Positions 25,737-34,324 of a stretch of DNA of 44,836 nucleotides are shown piece after piece (within the stretch, counting starts at the first letter, position 1; every line of letters begins with the position of its first letter). A program made the translations under genes and the position numbers. The stretch lies in NCBI GenBank assembly GCA_937877685.1, contig CALFGU010000235.1, positions 1-44,836 of the forward strand, given 5' to 3'. The DNA is from an uncultured Prevotella sp. Its GTDB lineage: Bacteria; Bacteroidota; Bacteroidia; Bacteroidales; Bacteroidaceae. The notes beneath the pieces are model-generated. The model did no database searches and was not told the origin of the DNA. It saw only the letters and a program-made list of their open reading frames with translations.

Positions 25737-27326
25737 ATGAAGTACCCCATTGGAATACAAAGTTTTGAGAAAATAAGAGAAGAAGGTTTTGTTTATGTTG
25801 ACAAAACCGCCCTCATTTATAACCTTGTAACAAAGGGTAATATCTACTTTCTCAGTCGCCCACGGCGTTTTGGGAAGAGTCTTTTGATATCCACTTTGAA
25901 GGCTTACTTTGAAGGGAGAAAAGAACTCTTTGCGGGGTTGGCTATAGAGCAATTAGAGCAGAATTGGGAGGAACATCCCGTGTTTCACATTGACTTCAAT
26001 GGCACGAATTTCACCAAAGGGGGAACCTTAGAACAACTTCTGGAAGGAAAACTCGCCACTTGGGAACAAGAATATGAATGCGCCACCTCAAAACTTGACT
26101 TAGGGATGCGCTTTGTGCAAATCATCAAACAAGCACATGCCAAATACGGCAAGCGCGCCGTAGTCTTGATTGACGAATATGACAAACCCTTGCTCGACGT
26201 TCTTGACTCGAATTACACCGTTGAGATTGACGGCGAACGACGTCGGATTGAAGATGTCAACCGTGAAATCCTCAAGGGCTTTTATTCCGTATTCAAGGCA
26301 GCAGATGACGATTTGCAATTCGTGCTCCTCACTGGCGTCACAAAGTTCTCCCAAGTGAGCATTTTCAGTGGGTTTAACCAACCTGCAGATATCAGTTTAG
26401 ACCGACGCTATGAGGCTATATGTGGCATTACAGAGGAAGAACTCTACACGTATTTCAGCGAAGCAATCAAGGACTTGGCGGTGCGCTACAAATTTAGCAC
26501 AACGGAAATGCAAGAGTTCCTTAAGCGCCAATATGATGGTTATCATTTTAGCGACGAACTTACGGACATTTACAACCCCTTCAGTTTGCTCAACGCCTTT
26601 GCCTCACAACGTGTTGACGACTACTGGTTCCGCACGGGCACACCTACTTACCTCATAAATTTGCTCAACCATACGAACGAGAATTTGGACGAACTCACGG
26701 GGCGCTATTACGACCCCAGCGAATTTATCGACTATAAGGCCGACGTTGAAAAACCTCTGCCCATGATTTATCAGAGTGGGTATCTCACGATTAAGGATTG
26801 CGACCTCGCACTCAACTCCTTCCTTCTCGACTTTCCCAATAATGAAGTGCGCAAAGGATTTGTGACGCTCGTAGCCAACAACTACTTGCAAACGAAAGGC
26901 GACACGGGGAATTGGGCGCGCGAATCGGTCAAGGCACTTCAAGTTGCCGACCTCGAAAGGTTTCGTAAACTGCTCACAAGTTTCCTTGCCGACATCCCCT
27001 ACTCTATGCGCAGAAAGGAAACTGAGAGAGAGCGTGAGCGCTATTTCCATTACACGTTCTACTTACTTATGCGCATGGTGAGTTGTTACACCATCTACAC
27101 TGAAAAACAACAAAGTGAAGGACGCGTAGATTGCATTATTGAAGTGCCGAATTACGTCTATATCTTCGAATTCAAACTTGACGGAACCGCCACAGAAGCC
27201 CTCACGCAAATCAACCAAAAAGGGTATGCACAACCCTACGCTGCCGACCCACGAAAACTTTACCGCATCGGAATCAGTTTCTCATCCGAGACGGGAACTA
27301 TTGCAGATTGGGCCGTGGAAGAATAA
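25737..27326 (+). CDS. AAA-ATPase-like protein with C-terminal PD-(D/E)XK nuclease domain
   Basis: 529 residues of a family abundant in gut Bacteroidota (AAA-ATPase-like plus DUF1703). It starts KYPIGIQSFEKIREEGFVYVDKT. An atypical Walker A follows in SRPRRFGKSLLISTLKAYF, then Walker B in AVVLIDEYDKPLLD. The C-terminal nuclease-like domain shows EGRVDCIIEVPNYVYIFEFK with Asp and a later Glu-x-Lys. Function unproven; members are multi-copy and mobile-like, and defence or DNA-processing roles are only suggested. The ATG at 25737 is preferred over a TTG three codons upstream. Confidence 0.88.
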   Translation: MKYPIGIQSFEKIREEGFVYVDKTALIYNLVTKGNIYFLSRPRRFGKSLLISTLKAYFEGRKELFAGLAIEQLEQNWEEHPVFHIDFNGTNFTKGGTLEQLLEGKLATWEQEYECATSKLDLGMRFVQIIKQAHAKYGKRAVVLIDEYDKPLLDVLDSNYTVEIDGERRRIEDVNREILKGFYSVFKAADDDLQFVLLTGVTKFSQVSIFSGFNQPADISLDRRYEAICGITEEELYTYFSEAIKDLAVRYKFSTTEMQEFLKRQYDGYHFSDELTDIYNPFSLLNAFASQRVDDYWFRTGTPTYLINLLNHTNENLDELTGRYYDPSEFIDYKADVEKPLPMIYQSGYLTIKDCDLALNSFLLDFPNNEVRKGFVTLVANNYLQTKGDTGNWARESVKALQVADLERFRKLLTSFLADIPYSMRRKETERERERYFHYTFYLLMRMVSCYTIYTEKQQSEGRVDCIIEVPNYVYIFEFKLDGTATEALTQINQKGYAQPYAADPRKLYRIGISFSSETGTIADWAVEE

Positions 27327-27361
27327 TCCCCCTGCGCATAACAAACACTGCTCTGACAATT

Positions 27362-27404
27362 ACAGAAATGGCGATGATTCTTTGAGAGTCATCGCCATTT
27401 CTGT
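27362..27404 (+). terminator. Hairpin after the AAA/nuclease-like gene
   Basis: Perfect 16-bp stem (27362-27377 with 27389-27404) and an 11-base loop, 36 bases past the stop codon. No strong T-run. Confidence 0.65.
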
Positions 27405-27479
27405 TACAAGGCAAGAGCTAATGAACAGGATATTTGTTATGATTTCGAAGAATTGTCCCATCAATTAAGGAATAATCAT

Positions 27480-27487
27480 TACCTTTG
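27480..27487 (+). promoter_or_regulatory. -7 box for the DUF3791-DUF3990-DUF3791 unit
   Basis: TAccTTTG, 18 bases before the ATG at 27506, at the head of the three- or four-gene unit. Confidence 0.6.
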
Positions 27488-27505
27488 TCAAACAAACATC
27501 ACACC

Positions 27506-27721
27506 ATGAATAACGTTAACAAAGACATCACCTACTTCATTTCCTTCTGTATTGAGCAATACATGAATAACAAAAGCATAAGTGAGACAGAAGTAATGAA
27601 TATATTCAACAAACATAAAGTGCTTGATTACTTGTGCCAACACTTTGAAGTTTTGCACACACAGAGCCGCCAATGGTTGGTAGAAGAAATTGACGAGGTT
27701 ATAAAAAAACAGCAACAATAG
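27506..27721 (+). CDS. DUF3791 protein, first copy
   Basis: 71 residues, helical and charged. It matches the longer DUF3791 pattern: ITYFISFCIEQYMNNKSIS, EVMNIFNKHKVLDYLCQHFE, VLHTQSRQWLVEEIDEVIKK. In other genomes such proteins are encoded beside DUF3990 proteins. It ends 4 bases before the DUF3990 start, so the two are translated together. A role as partner or antitoxin of the DUF3990 protein is inferred from the arrangement, not shown. Confidence 0.82.
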   Translation: MNNVNKDITYFISFCIEQYMNNKSISETEVMNIFNKHKVLDYLCQHFEVLHTQSRQWLVEEIDEVIKKQQQ

Positions 27722-27725
27722 TCCT

Positions 27726-28208
27726 ATGAACATTTACCATGGAAGTATAGAAATTGTCGCGTCTCCAGAAATCCGTATTCCTAATCGTAGTTTGGATTAC
27801 GGAGCAGGATTTTATGCCACTACTTCTTATCAACAAGCAGAAGACTGGGCAAGACGCAGATTAAACCGCCAGACACAAAAGGTTTTCGTTAATATCTATG
27901 AGTTGAACAAAGAGGTGCTCAATACGTTGAGAGTTCTAAAATTCAACGAGCCTACAGACGATTGGGTTGAGTTTGTTATGCAAAACCGCACCCAAGTAGG
28001 TTTCGCCCATGACTACGATGTAGTTTATGGTCCCGTAGCAAACGACAAAGTTTATGCCGCATTTGCCCTCTATGAAGGTGGTTTAATTGATAAACAAATG
28101 CTCATTGCTGAATTAAAAACCTATACCCTTGTAGATCAATACTTATTCCATACCGAAAAATCACTTCAAGCAATTTCATTCTTAGAAGCAAAAGAAATTT
28201 TCCTATGA
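27726..28208 (+). CDS. DUF3990 protein, putative ADP-ribosyltransferase-fold
   Basis: 160 residues. The N-terminus reads IYHGS (His5), then LDYGAGFYATTSYQQAEDWA (Tyr30), then DYDVVYGPVANDKVYAAFAL, then DQYLFHTEKSL (Gln138) near the end. This is the DUF3990 pattern, and the spaced His-Tyr-Gln positions resemble the three catalytic sites of H-Y-E/Q ADP-ribosyltransferases, to which I believe the family is distantly related. A toxin-like NAD-dependent activity is therefore plausible but unproven. It overlaps the following DUF3791 gene by 4 bases (ATGA), showing tight coupling. Confidence 0.82.
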   Translation: MNIYHGSIEIVASPEIRIPNRSLDYGAGFYATTSYQQAEDWARRRLNRQTQKVFVNIYELNKEVLNTLRVLKFNEPTDDWVEFVMQNRTQVGFAHDYDVVYGPVANDKVYAAFALYEGGLIDKQMLIAELKTYTLVDQYLFHTEKSLQAISFLEAKEIFL

Positions 28209-28432
28209 TTGGCACCATCACACAATCCAATCTACACCTCATTCTTCCCTCCAAAGTAAGCGGATTAGCATGCTTGCTTATTGAGCATAAGGGTATGAGT
28301 ATTGTGGAAGCAATACAAACCGTATATGCTTCCCAATTATACCAGCGCCTAAAGATTGAGAGCACAAAGACTTGGCATTTAGGGCCGGCAGCGCTGTACC
28401 AGGAGTTAGCAGAAGAACTTTCATTTCAATAG
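28205..28432 (+). CDS. DUF3791 protein, second copy
   Basis: 75 residues. It shows the other DUF3791 pattern: KVSGLACLLIEHKGMSIVEAIQTVYASQLYQRL, then TKTWHLGPAALYQELAEEL. The start overlaps the DUF3990 stop by 4 bases. It differs in sequence from the copy at 27506, so the toxin-like gene is bracketed by two non-identical small partners. Likely antitoxin or chaperone by position. Confidence 0.8.
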   Translation: MIGTITQSNLHLILPSKVSGLACLLIEHKGMSIVEAIQTVYASQLYQRLKIESTKTWHLGPAALYQELAEELSFQ

Positions 28433-28441
28433 TTTCCCGAC

Positions 28442-29551
28442 ATGTATATAATTGACAAAGAAAATAACAGTCTTGTGAAAGTAGAAAAGTGTTCGTTCAG
28501 TGATTTAGGTATGAGCGAACGCTACAACTTGCAAGAATGGATTGCTAAAGAACCCAGTTCTTTGGGAGAAGAATTGCTGATTATCCAAAAGGAGTTTGAC
28601 GGTTTCTCTGACACAAGAGAACGCCTTGACTTGCTTGCTTTGGATAAGTTGGGCAACCTTGTAATTATTGAAAACAAGTTGGATGACTCGGGGCGCGATG
28701 TTACGTGGCAGGCAATCAAGTATGCGTCCTACTGTTCGAGTCTCACTAAGCAAGATATTATTGAAATCTATCAGCGCTACTTGGGCACGTCTGCTAATGC
28801 GGAAGAAATGCTTTCGGAATTCTTTGACGACAAGGAGTTGTCTGACATTGAGATCAACGTAGGCAATTCGCAACGCATCTTTTTCGTAGCAGCAAACTTC
28901 CGTAAGGAGGTCACCTCTTCGGTAATGTGGTTGCTTAATTTCAACCTCCGCATCAAGTGTTTCAAGGTTACGCCCTACAAATACAATGACAAATTACTCC
29001 TTGACTTTGACCAAATAATCCCCATCAAAGATGCCGATGACTATACGATAAAGATTGCATCGAAGAAGCAATCGGAGAGTCAAGCAACCGAGAGTTCTCG
29101 CATTAGAAATGCTAACCGCCAAAGCTTTTGGGGTGAATTTATTGAATACAACAAGAAAAATAACGGACTGTATAGTAATTCCACAGGAACTACGGATTCT
29201 TGGTTAGGCAAATCCATTAAGGGATTAGTCGGTGCTAACATCAATATTCTCATTTACAACAATCAGACCCGTTCTGAGGTATATATTAACACAGGCGATA
29301 AAACTAAAAACAAAGAACTATTTGATTATCTGTTTAGTCATAAAACAGAAATAGAACAAGACTTCGGCGAAGGTTTGACTTGGCAAAGAATGAGCAACAA
29401 GGTTACTTGCCGTATTAGTATTGTTCGGAAAGACTTATCGTACCTCAATCCTGAAGACAAAGAAAATATCTTTCATTTTTTCATAGACACTACTCACAGA
29501 TTCATGAAGGCATTTTCTCCCTACGCAAAGAAATACAATAGTAATCTGTAG
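28442..29551 (+). CDS. DUF4268 protein with N-terminal PD-(D/E)XK-like domain
   Basis: 369 residues. The N-terminal half has a nuclease-like core RLDLLALDKLGNLVIIENKL (Asp, then Glu-Asn-Lys) followed by DVTWQAIKYASYCSSL, as in the NucS/RecB-like superfamily. The C-terminal part from SFWGEFIEYNKKNNGLY to LTWQRMSNKVTCRISIVRK is the DUF4268 domain, often attached to restriction-like nucleases. It starts 9 bases after the second DUF3791 gene, so it could belong to the same transcript. A strong terminator follows. Probable DNA-targeting or defence role, inferred. Confidence 0.85.
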   Translation: MYIIDKENNSLVKVEKCSFSDLGMSERYNLQEWIAKEPSSLGEELLIIQKEFDGFSDTRERLDLLALDKLGNLVIIENKLDDSGRDVTWQAIKYASYCSSLTKQDIIEIYQRYLGTSANAEEMLSEFFDDKELSDIEINVGNSQRIFFVAANFRKEVTSSVMWLLNFNLRIKCFKVTPYKYNDKLLLDFDQIIPIKDADDYTIKIASKKQSESQATESSRIRNANRQSFWGEFIEYNKKNNGLYSNSTGTTDSWLGKSIKGLVGANINILIYNNQTRSEVYINTGDKTKNKELFDYLFSHKTEIEQDFGEGLTWQRMSNKVTCRISIVRKDLSYLNPEDKENIFHFFIDTTHRFMKAFSPYAKKYNSNL

Positions 29552-29565
29552 GTGATCATATTCAC

Positions 29566-29614
29566 ACACAAAATTTAGGGCGACAACTCAACATTGTCGC
29601 CCTAAATTTTGTGT
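29566..29614. terminator. Bidirectional terminator between convergent genes
   Basis: Perfect 21-bp stem (29566-29586 with 29594-29614) and a 7-base loop, between the DUF4268 gene and the stop of the minus-strand helicase gene at 29640. Confidence 0.85.
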
Positions 29615-29639
29615 ATAATTCCACACCACCATTACCACA

Positions 29640-32600
29640 TCAACGCACATCACACCTACTTATCAAATCTGCATAAAGCGCATTGCGGGAGAGCAAGTCT
29701 CGATTGCCCACAAGGAAGAATTGCTTACGGGCGCGAGTGATGGCTACGTTGAGTTTTCTATCCACCTCAGTTTCGCCTACGTGCTGACTAACGGAGAGGA
29801 TGTCTAACTGATAAGGGCGCGAGATAGTGGTGGTAAAAATGATGTAGTCACGCTGCGAGCCTTGGAAACACTCTACGGTGTCAATCGTAATGTCATCCAC
29901 GTTGGGAACTCCGCGCGTTCGCAGACTTGCCCGCACCATGCTGATTTGGTTGCGGAAAGGCACGATGATGCCTAACTGCTTGGGCAAGGAGAGAGGCCCA
30001 CCGCTTCGCTCATTTAATTGAATGAGCGCCTCAACTATGTTAGCCACAACTTCTGCTTCCTTTTTGTTTGCTTTAACATTGTCAGAAACGTCTGGGGCAG
30101 AAACATGGACGAATCCCATACGCGTGGTGCCTACAAACTGCTCCATCGGCGTTTGCGCATCCGTATAATTCAACGCCTCCTCTTGATGTTCCAACGGCAC
30201 AACGGAAAGGCGCCCGTCATAGAAGCGCTCATTCACAAATTGGGCAATCTCGCGGTGCATTCTGCCTTGAAGAGAGAGCAATCCTGCGGCAAGATTTGCC
30301 ACTTCTGGAGTATGACAGACAAATCCATGCAGACGTTCGAAGAGGGAATTACGAAGGTCCGTCAGTCCAATACTTCGAAGCGCTTCGTCACGTACGATGG
30401 TTTGCTCCGTGCGTTGCATCACGACGGCGGGAAGTTGCTTGTGGTCGCCAATCATAATGAAGCGACGCACGGCATGAGGATGTGCCAAAAGTCCCAATAT
30501 CTGAGGTTCGAGCACTTGAGACGCCTCGTCAAGAATCAGTAGGTCAAATTGCTTGAGGTTAAAAAGTTCGGTGTGAGAAGTAAGCGTAGCCACCGTTCCT
30601 ACTATTACCTGATGGTCAAGAAGTAACCGACTCACCTCTGCACGATTCTTAAGCGCCGTCGCTTGATTTTGGAACAGGTTTTTGTGTACTGCTTCCGTAC
30701 ACGTTTGCTCAATGCCGAGTCGCAGGAAGTCAATGCCGGCGCACTGAAGCATTTGGCAAATTTCATCTACGGCACGGTTGGTGTAGGCAGCGAGTAACAA
30801 GTTGGGGCGCTCGCCACTAAGGCATGCCGAAGTGAGAAACTCTTGCACCATTGCGCGAAGTGCGACGTTGGTTTTCCCAGTTCCCGGAGGTCCTACGAGA
30901 AGGTAATAATCCTGAGCCTGCATTGCGGGAAGCACTATGGCGTTAGTGCGTGCGCCATAATCCCCACAAAGTTGAATGTTCGTATCAAAGCGGGGCGCAC
31001 GTCGGCAAAGCAAAAGGTCGCGTCGCTCTTGGGGAGCAGTAAGTAGGGAGAAGAGCCCACGGCGAGCGGATTGGAAACTGCTATCTGTGCTGTCCTTCTC
31101 AATGGCATAGAGTGTGTCCTTCGAAAAGAAGTCACGATTGCGCTGCTTATAGGAAAGATGGAGATGAAGTTCGGTATCCGTAAGGCGAACAATATAAGCG
31201 CGCACCAATTGTCGGTTGCAAACGGTGTCCGTTGCCGAACGGCGCTCGTAGAGTTGCACCATCGCCCCTTCGTTAAAGTCAGCTATGAATTTCTCTCCGT
31301 AATCGGGCACATCAAAAATGATTTCCTCCACCCCACCTTCTCCTAAAAGTTCACGGATTCGGAGGTTGATGAGAATCTCTCCCGAAAGGAGTTTTGAGGT
31401 ATAGTCAGCATTCCACACACGAGCAAATCCGCGCGTAGAGTCAGGGCGTGGTTCGCCCATTTTTGAGAGAAACTGCTCACGCGACAGGAAGGTCATGAAG
31501 TGGTTAAAGTAACTGCGCTCCAAGGGTGAGGCATGCTCCAAGGGTTCTATGACTGCCTGAATCGGGGGCAAGATTGCCTTCAGGAAGTTAGGGTGAAGTC
31601 CTTGCTTCTGTATAATATTATTATAGGTAAGTTCCGACAAAACGTACGCAACTTCCCCATTGCGCATGCGCATTTCCATCCTCACGATTTCATTACGCAG
31701 TTGCATCACTTCCCGAATCTTACTGCGCGGAATGCGTTCGTCAAGCAAAGTGGGATAACGGGAATAAAGCAAGAAGGAAGAAATGGCGTCGCGAGGAATG
31801 GAGAAATTAAAGTGCAACATCTCCTTATAGAGCGCCATCTGTAGGACATGCTCTTCCTTAGGTCGGACAGGTTTGCGAAAATCTTCGGCCTTGCCGCTCT
31901 TGAGTTCCACTATGTGGCGATGGTCTGCCGTCATGACGTCCAAGCGTCCCCTTAAGCCGAGCGTAGCACAGATAAAGGCGGGTTCGAGCAACACCTTGTC
32001 AAGCACAATCCCCACTTCGGGAGAAGCATACGCCTGATGCACGATGCGAAGAATGTTCTCAAAATGCTGGCGTGCCTCTTTGAAGTAATCCACATTGATT
32101 TCCTCGGGCGCCTCAAAGCATGCGTAATCCAGGAGTGACTGACGGAAGTGCGTCTGCATGCTTTCCGCAAAATTAACTTCGGCAGTGTTGGTGCAATCAT
32201 CCATAAACTGATTGGCAGCATTACCCAAGAGAATGGCACGTGTCATTTGGCGCGGTTGAAGTTGGGCAAGGAGGTAATTCAATGCCGAAGTGCCGTAAGG
32301 CTTTACGCATGCCGTGAGCGCACTTACGTCAATGAGGAAGTCGGGTTCGAGAATCACGAGTTCGCCCCCGTTAACGACGTTCACACGCATGCCTTCCTCC
32401 AACAACTCTAAGGTTGCTTGATCTGCCGGAACGAGCAATTCGCCCGCATTATCCTGAAGCAGGAGTGAGAACCCTACTCCCTGAATAAATCCACTGACTA
32501 ACCCGCGCGCCACATGGAGTTGTGTGACGGGCGGTGTGCTACTGATGGGGGCGGGTTCCTCATTTCCCCCTTCGCCTTGCTCTAATGCCTCGAGGAAAGA

Positions 32601-32882
32601 GCGTAAGTCGGCCACGTCCGTCGCAAAGAGTTCTTCGCTTGCCTCACGTTGTCCGCGCAATGTCTGAAGGGCGTTACGACGGAAGCGATCTGCCGTGGCG
32701 TGGGGCAGATTATAGTGTTTGCATACCGCATAGAGGCGTGCAAACAAACCAGAGAAATCCGTGGAAAACTCTTTTGTTTTATCTATACACACACGCTTCA
32801 GCAAGGCATAGAGCATCGTGTAGCGCACCCGCACTTTCAATTGCTCGTCACACGCCAAAGCGAGTTCTTCATCATACATCAT
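29640..32882 (-). CDS. Dna2/Upf1-like superfamily 1 helicase with N-terminal PD-(D/E)XK nuclease
   Basis: 1080 residues. The nuclease part shows LRGRLDVMTADHRHIVELK (Asp, Glu-Leu-Lys) and HVLQMALYKEML. The helicase core has motif I LVGPPGTGKTNVALRAM, motif II LLILDEASQVLEP, motif III MIGDHKQLPAVVMQ, GRMHREIAQFVNERFY, motif V DTVECFQGSQRDYIIFTT and motif VI KLNVAITRARKQFFLVGN. This is the Dna2-like AAA_11/AAA_12 arrangement. Likely acts on flapped or broken DNA in repair or in defence. No iron-sulphur cysteine cluster was identified. No -7 box is seen upstream. Confidence 0.9.
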   Translation of the reverse strand: MMYDEELALACDEQLKVRVRYTMLYALLKRVCIDKTKEFSTDFSGLFARLYAVCKHYNLPHATADRFRRNALQTLRGQREASEELFATDVADLRSFLEALEQGEGGNEEPAPISSTPPVTQLHVARGLVSGFIQGVGFSLLLQDNAGELLVPADQATLELLEEGMRVNVVNGGELVILEPDFLIDVSALTACVKPYGTSALNYLLAQLQPRQMTRAILLGNAANQFMDDCTNTAEVNFAESMQTHFRQSLLDYACFEAPEEINVDYFKEARQHFENILRIVHQAYASPEVGIVLDKVLLEPAFICATLGLRGRLDVMTADHRHIVELKSGKAEDFRKPVRPKEEHVLQMALYKEMLHFNFSIPRDAISSFLLYSRYPTLLDERIPRSKIREVMQLRNEIVRMEMRMRNGEVAYVLSELTYNNIIQKQGLHPNFLKAILPPIQAVIEPLEHASPLERSYFNHFMTFLSREQFLSKMGEPRPDSTRGFARVWNADYTSKLLSGEILINLRIRELLGEGGVEEIIFDVPDYGEKFIADFNEGAMVQLYERRSATDTVCNRQLVRAYIVRLTDTELHLHLSYKQRNRDFFSKDTLYAIEKDSTDSSFQSARRGLFSLLTAPQERRDLLLCRRAPRFDTNIQLCGDYGARTNAIVLPAMQAQDYYLLVGPPGTGKTNVALRAMVQEFLTSACLSGERPNLLLAAYTNRAVDEICQMLQCAGIDFLRLGIEQTCTEAVHKNLFQNQATALKNRAEVSRLLLDHQVIVGTVATLTSHTELFNLKQFDLLILDEASQVLEPQILGLLAHPHAVRRFIMIGDHKQLPAVVMQRTEQTIVRDEALRSIGLTDLRNSLFERLHGFVCHTPEVANLAAGLLSLQGRMHREIAQFVNERFYDGRLSVVPLEHQEEALNYTDAQTPMEQFVGTTRMGFVHVSAPDVSDNVKANKKEAEVVANIVEALIQLNERSGGPLSLPKQLGIIVPFRNQISMVRASLRTRGVPNVDDITIDTVECFQGSQRDYIIFTTTISRPYQLDILSVSQHVGETEVDRKLNVAITRARKQFFLVGNRDLLSRNALYADLISRCDVR

Positions 32883-32897
32883 AGCACACGTTTTTTT

Positions 32898-33223
32898 GAC
32901 CGAAGGACCTGAGGGTTTGACAGAAGGACAGAAGTTCTTGACAGAAGGACAAAAGTTTTTGACATAAGAACAAAAGAACAGAAGTTCTACTATTTTTGTA
33001 CTTATGTTCTTATGTCCAATTCAGACAGAAGGGCAAAAGCTCTTGACAGAAGAACAAAAGAACAGAAGTTCTACTATTTTTGTACTTATGTTCTTATGTC
33101 TAAAACCCCCAAAAGCATCTTTTGTACTTATGTTCTTTTGTCCAAAACTCCCAAAAGCATCTTTCCTTCTTATGTTCTTGTGTCTAAAACTTATGTTCTT
33201 GTGTCCAAACCCAAGAAAAATCT
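32898..33223. repeat. Long 21-bp-phased intergenic array
   Basis: Units starting GACAGAAG or GACATAAG begin at 32898, 32919, 32940 and 32961, and again at 33024 and 33045. The offset between the two GAACAAAAGAACAG copies is 84 bp (4 x 21). From about 33099 the array continues in the opposite orientation with TGTCTAAAA/TGTCCAAAA units spaced 42, 42 and 21 bp. Two promoter-like TAttTTTG boxes at 32991-32998 and 33075-33082 are part of the repeat. This fills the 32883-33260 gap. Confidence 0.88.
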
Positions 33224-33224
33224 T

Positions 33225-33232
33225 TATCTTTG
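33225..33232 (+). promoter_or_regulatory. -7 box for the Dabb gene
   Basis: TAtcTTTG at the edge of the 21-bp array, 28 bases before the ATG at 33261. Confidence 0.6.
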
Positions 33233-33260
33233 TGCGAAGTTACAAAATTCTAAGAACACT

Positions 33261-33560
33261 ATGCTGAAACATATCGTACTCTTTCAACTGAAACCCGAAC
33301 TTACGGAGGAGCAACGCCAATCCGTGATGGACAATTTCAAACAGGGCATTATGGCACTCCCAGCCATTATCCCCGAAATCCAATCTATTGCCGTCAACTT
33401 CAATTGCAATCCTGCCGAACAGTGGGACATTTGCCTTGAAAGCACCTTTGCCTCGCTCGAAGACCTCGACGTTTACGCACAACATCCCGCCCACAAGGCC
33501 GTAGGTGCCGAATTGCGCCCCAACATTTGCGGACGCAGTTGCGTGGATTACATCCTCTAA
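33261..33560 (+). CDS. Dabb-family alpha-beta barrel protein
   Basis: 99 residues beginning MLKHIVLFQLKPELTEEQRQ, the stress-responsive A/B barrel (Dabb) pattern, with IQSIAVNFNCNPAEQWDICL in the centre and YAQHPAHKAVGAELRP near the end. These dimeric ferredoxin-like proteins have varied or unknown roles. The frame is open further upstream only because the 21-bp array is a multiple of three; the ATG at 33261 follows the -7 box and matches family starts. Confidence 0.9.
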   Translation: MLKHIVLFQLKPELTEEQRQSVMDNFKQGIMALPAIIPEIQSIAVNFNCNPAEQWDICLESTFASLEDLDVYAQHPAHKAVGAELRPNICGRSCVDYIL

Positions 33561-33592
33561 ATTTCATTGCACACTTCACTCCGCAAGGCGCT

Positions 33593-33630
33593 CTCCCCCT
33601 GTTCATAGGGGGAGGGAACCGCAACGCGGT
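33593..33630. repeat. Pair of GC-rich palindromes
   Basis: CTCCCCCT (33593-33600) pairs with AGGGGGAG (33607-33614); directly after, ACCGC pairs with GCGGT (33618-33630). It may terminate the Dabb gene or be a REP-like unit. GTTAACC words follow around 33665-33705. Confidence 0.6.
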
Positions 33631-33725
33631 GAGGGGGTGCAAACCATCTATTTTAATTCTTCTAACCGTTAATCGTTAACCCCTCACCGTTAACCGTTAA
33701 CCTTTCACCTAAAACCCTCACACTT

Positions 33726-34172
33726 ATGACACACGAATGGTTTGAATGTAAAATCAAATACGAAAAGCAACAAGACAATGGCGCACTCAAGAAGGTAAGT
33801 GAACCTTACCTCGTAGATGCTCTCAACTTCACAGAAGCAGAACGCCGTATCATCGAAGAGATTGCCCCCTTCATGACCGGAGAATTCCAAGTGTCGGACA
33901 TCAAACGCGCACGCTTTGCCGAACTCTTCGAAGCAACGGAGGAGAGTGCAGACAAGTGGTATAAAGCTAAGCTTATCTACACCACGATTGACGAATCAAA
34001 GGGCGTAGAAAAGAAAACGTCGCAAATCATTCTCGTGCAGGCAGGCACCTTCCACGATGCCCTTAAAAATCTCGATAAGGGAATGGAAAATTATATGGGA
34101 GATTACACCATTGCATCTATCCAAGAGACGTCCATCATGGACATTTTCCGCTACAAGCCTGCCACAGAATAA
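33726..34172 (+). CDS. DUF4494 protein
   Basis: 148 residues. It begins THEWFECKIKYEKQQDNGALKKVSEPYLVDAL, then FTEAERRIIEEIAPFMTGEF and a second half with TFHDALKNLDKGMENYMGDY. This is the Bacteroidota-specific DUF4494 family, soluble and of unknown function. No signal peptide. Stands alone upstream of the YggS gene, separated by a 21-bp array. Confidence 0.87.
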   Translation: MTHEWFECKIKYEKQQDNGALKKVSEPYLVDALNFTEAERRIIEEIAPFMTGEFQVSDIKRARFAELFEATEESADKWYKAKLIYTTIDESKGVEKKTSQIILVQAGTFHDALKNLDKGMENYMGDYTIASIQETSIMDIFRYKPATE

Positions 34173-34233
34173 CCGAAGAATAACTTTGCATTGAGGTATT
34201 CCCTTGCCTTTCAAACTACCATACTCTTGCTAA

Positions 34234-34296
34234 AAATTAAGTTACTTATAGTTTAAATTAAGTTACTCTTAATTTCAATTAAGTAACTAATAAGAA
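34234..34296. repeat. 21-bp tandem repeat, three units
   Basis: Units begin at 34234, 34255 and 34276, each based on AATTAAGTTACT (third AATTAAGTAACT). They lie in front of the YggS gene. Confidence 0.85.
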
Positions 34297-34324
34297 ACGG
34301 CAGAAGAGAAAGCCCTAAATCTAC

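Noticed and set aside
32898..33223. CRISPR array
   Set aside because: Units are contiguous and degenerate with no constant repeat/unique spacer alternation, and no cas gene is present.
33004..33267. Open frames encoding repeated seven-residue peptides in the 21-bp array
   Set aside because: 21 is a multiple of three, so the repeats stay open by chance and yield heptads; no start signal or family match, and the Dabb gene has its own start.
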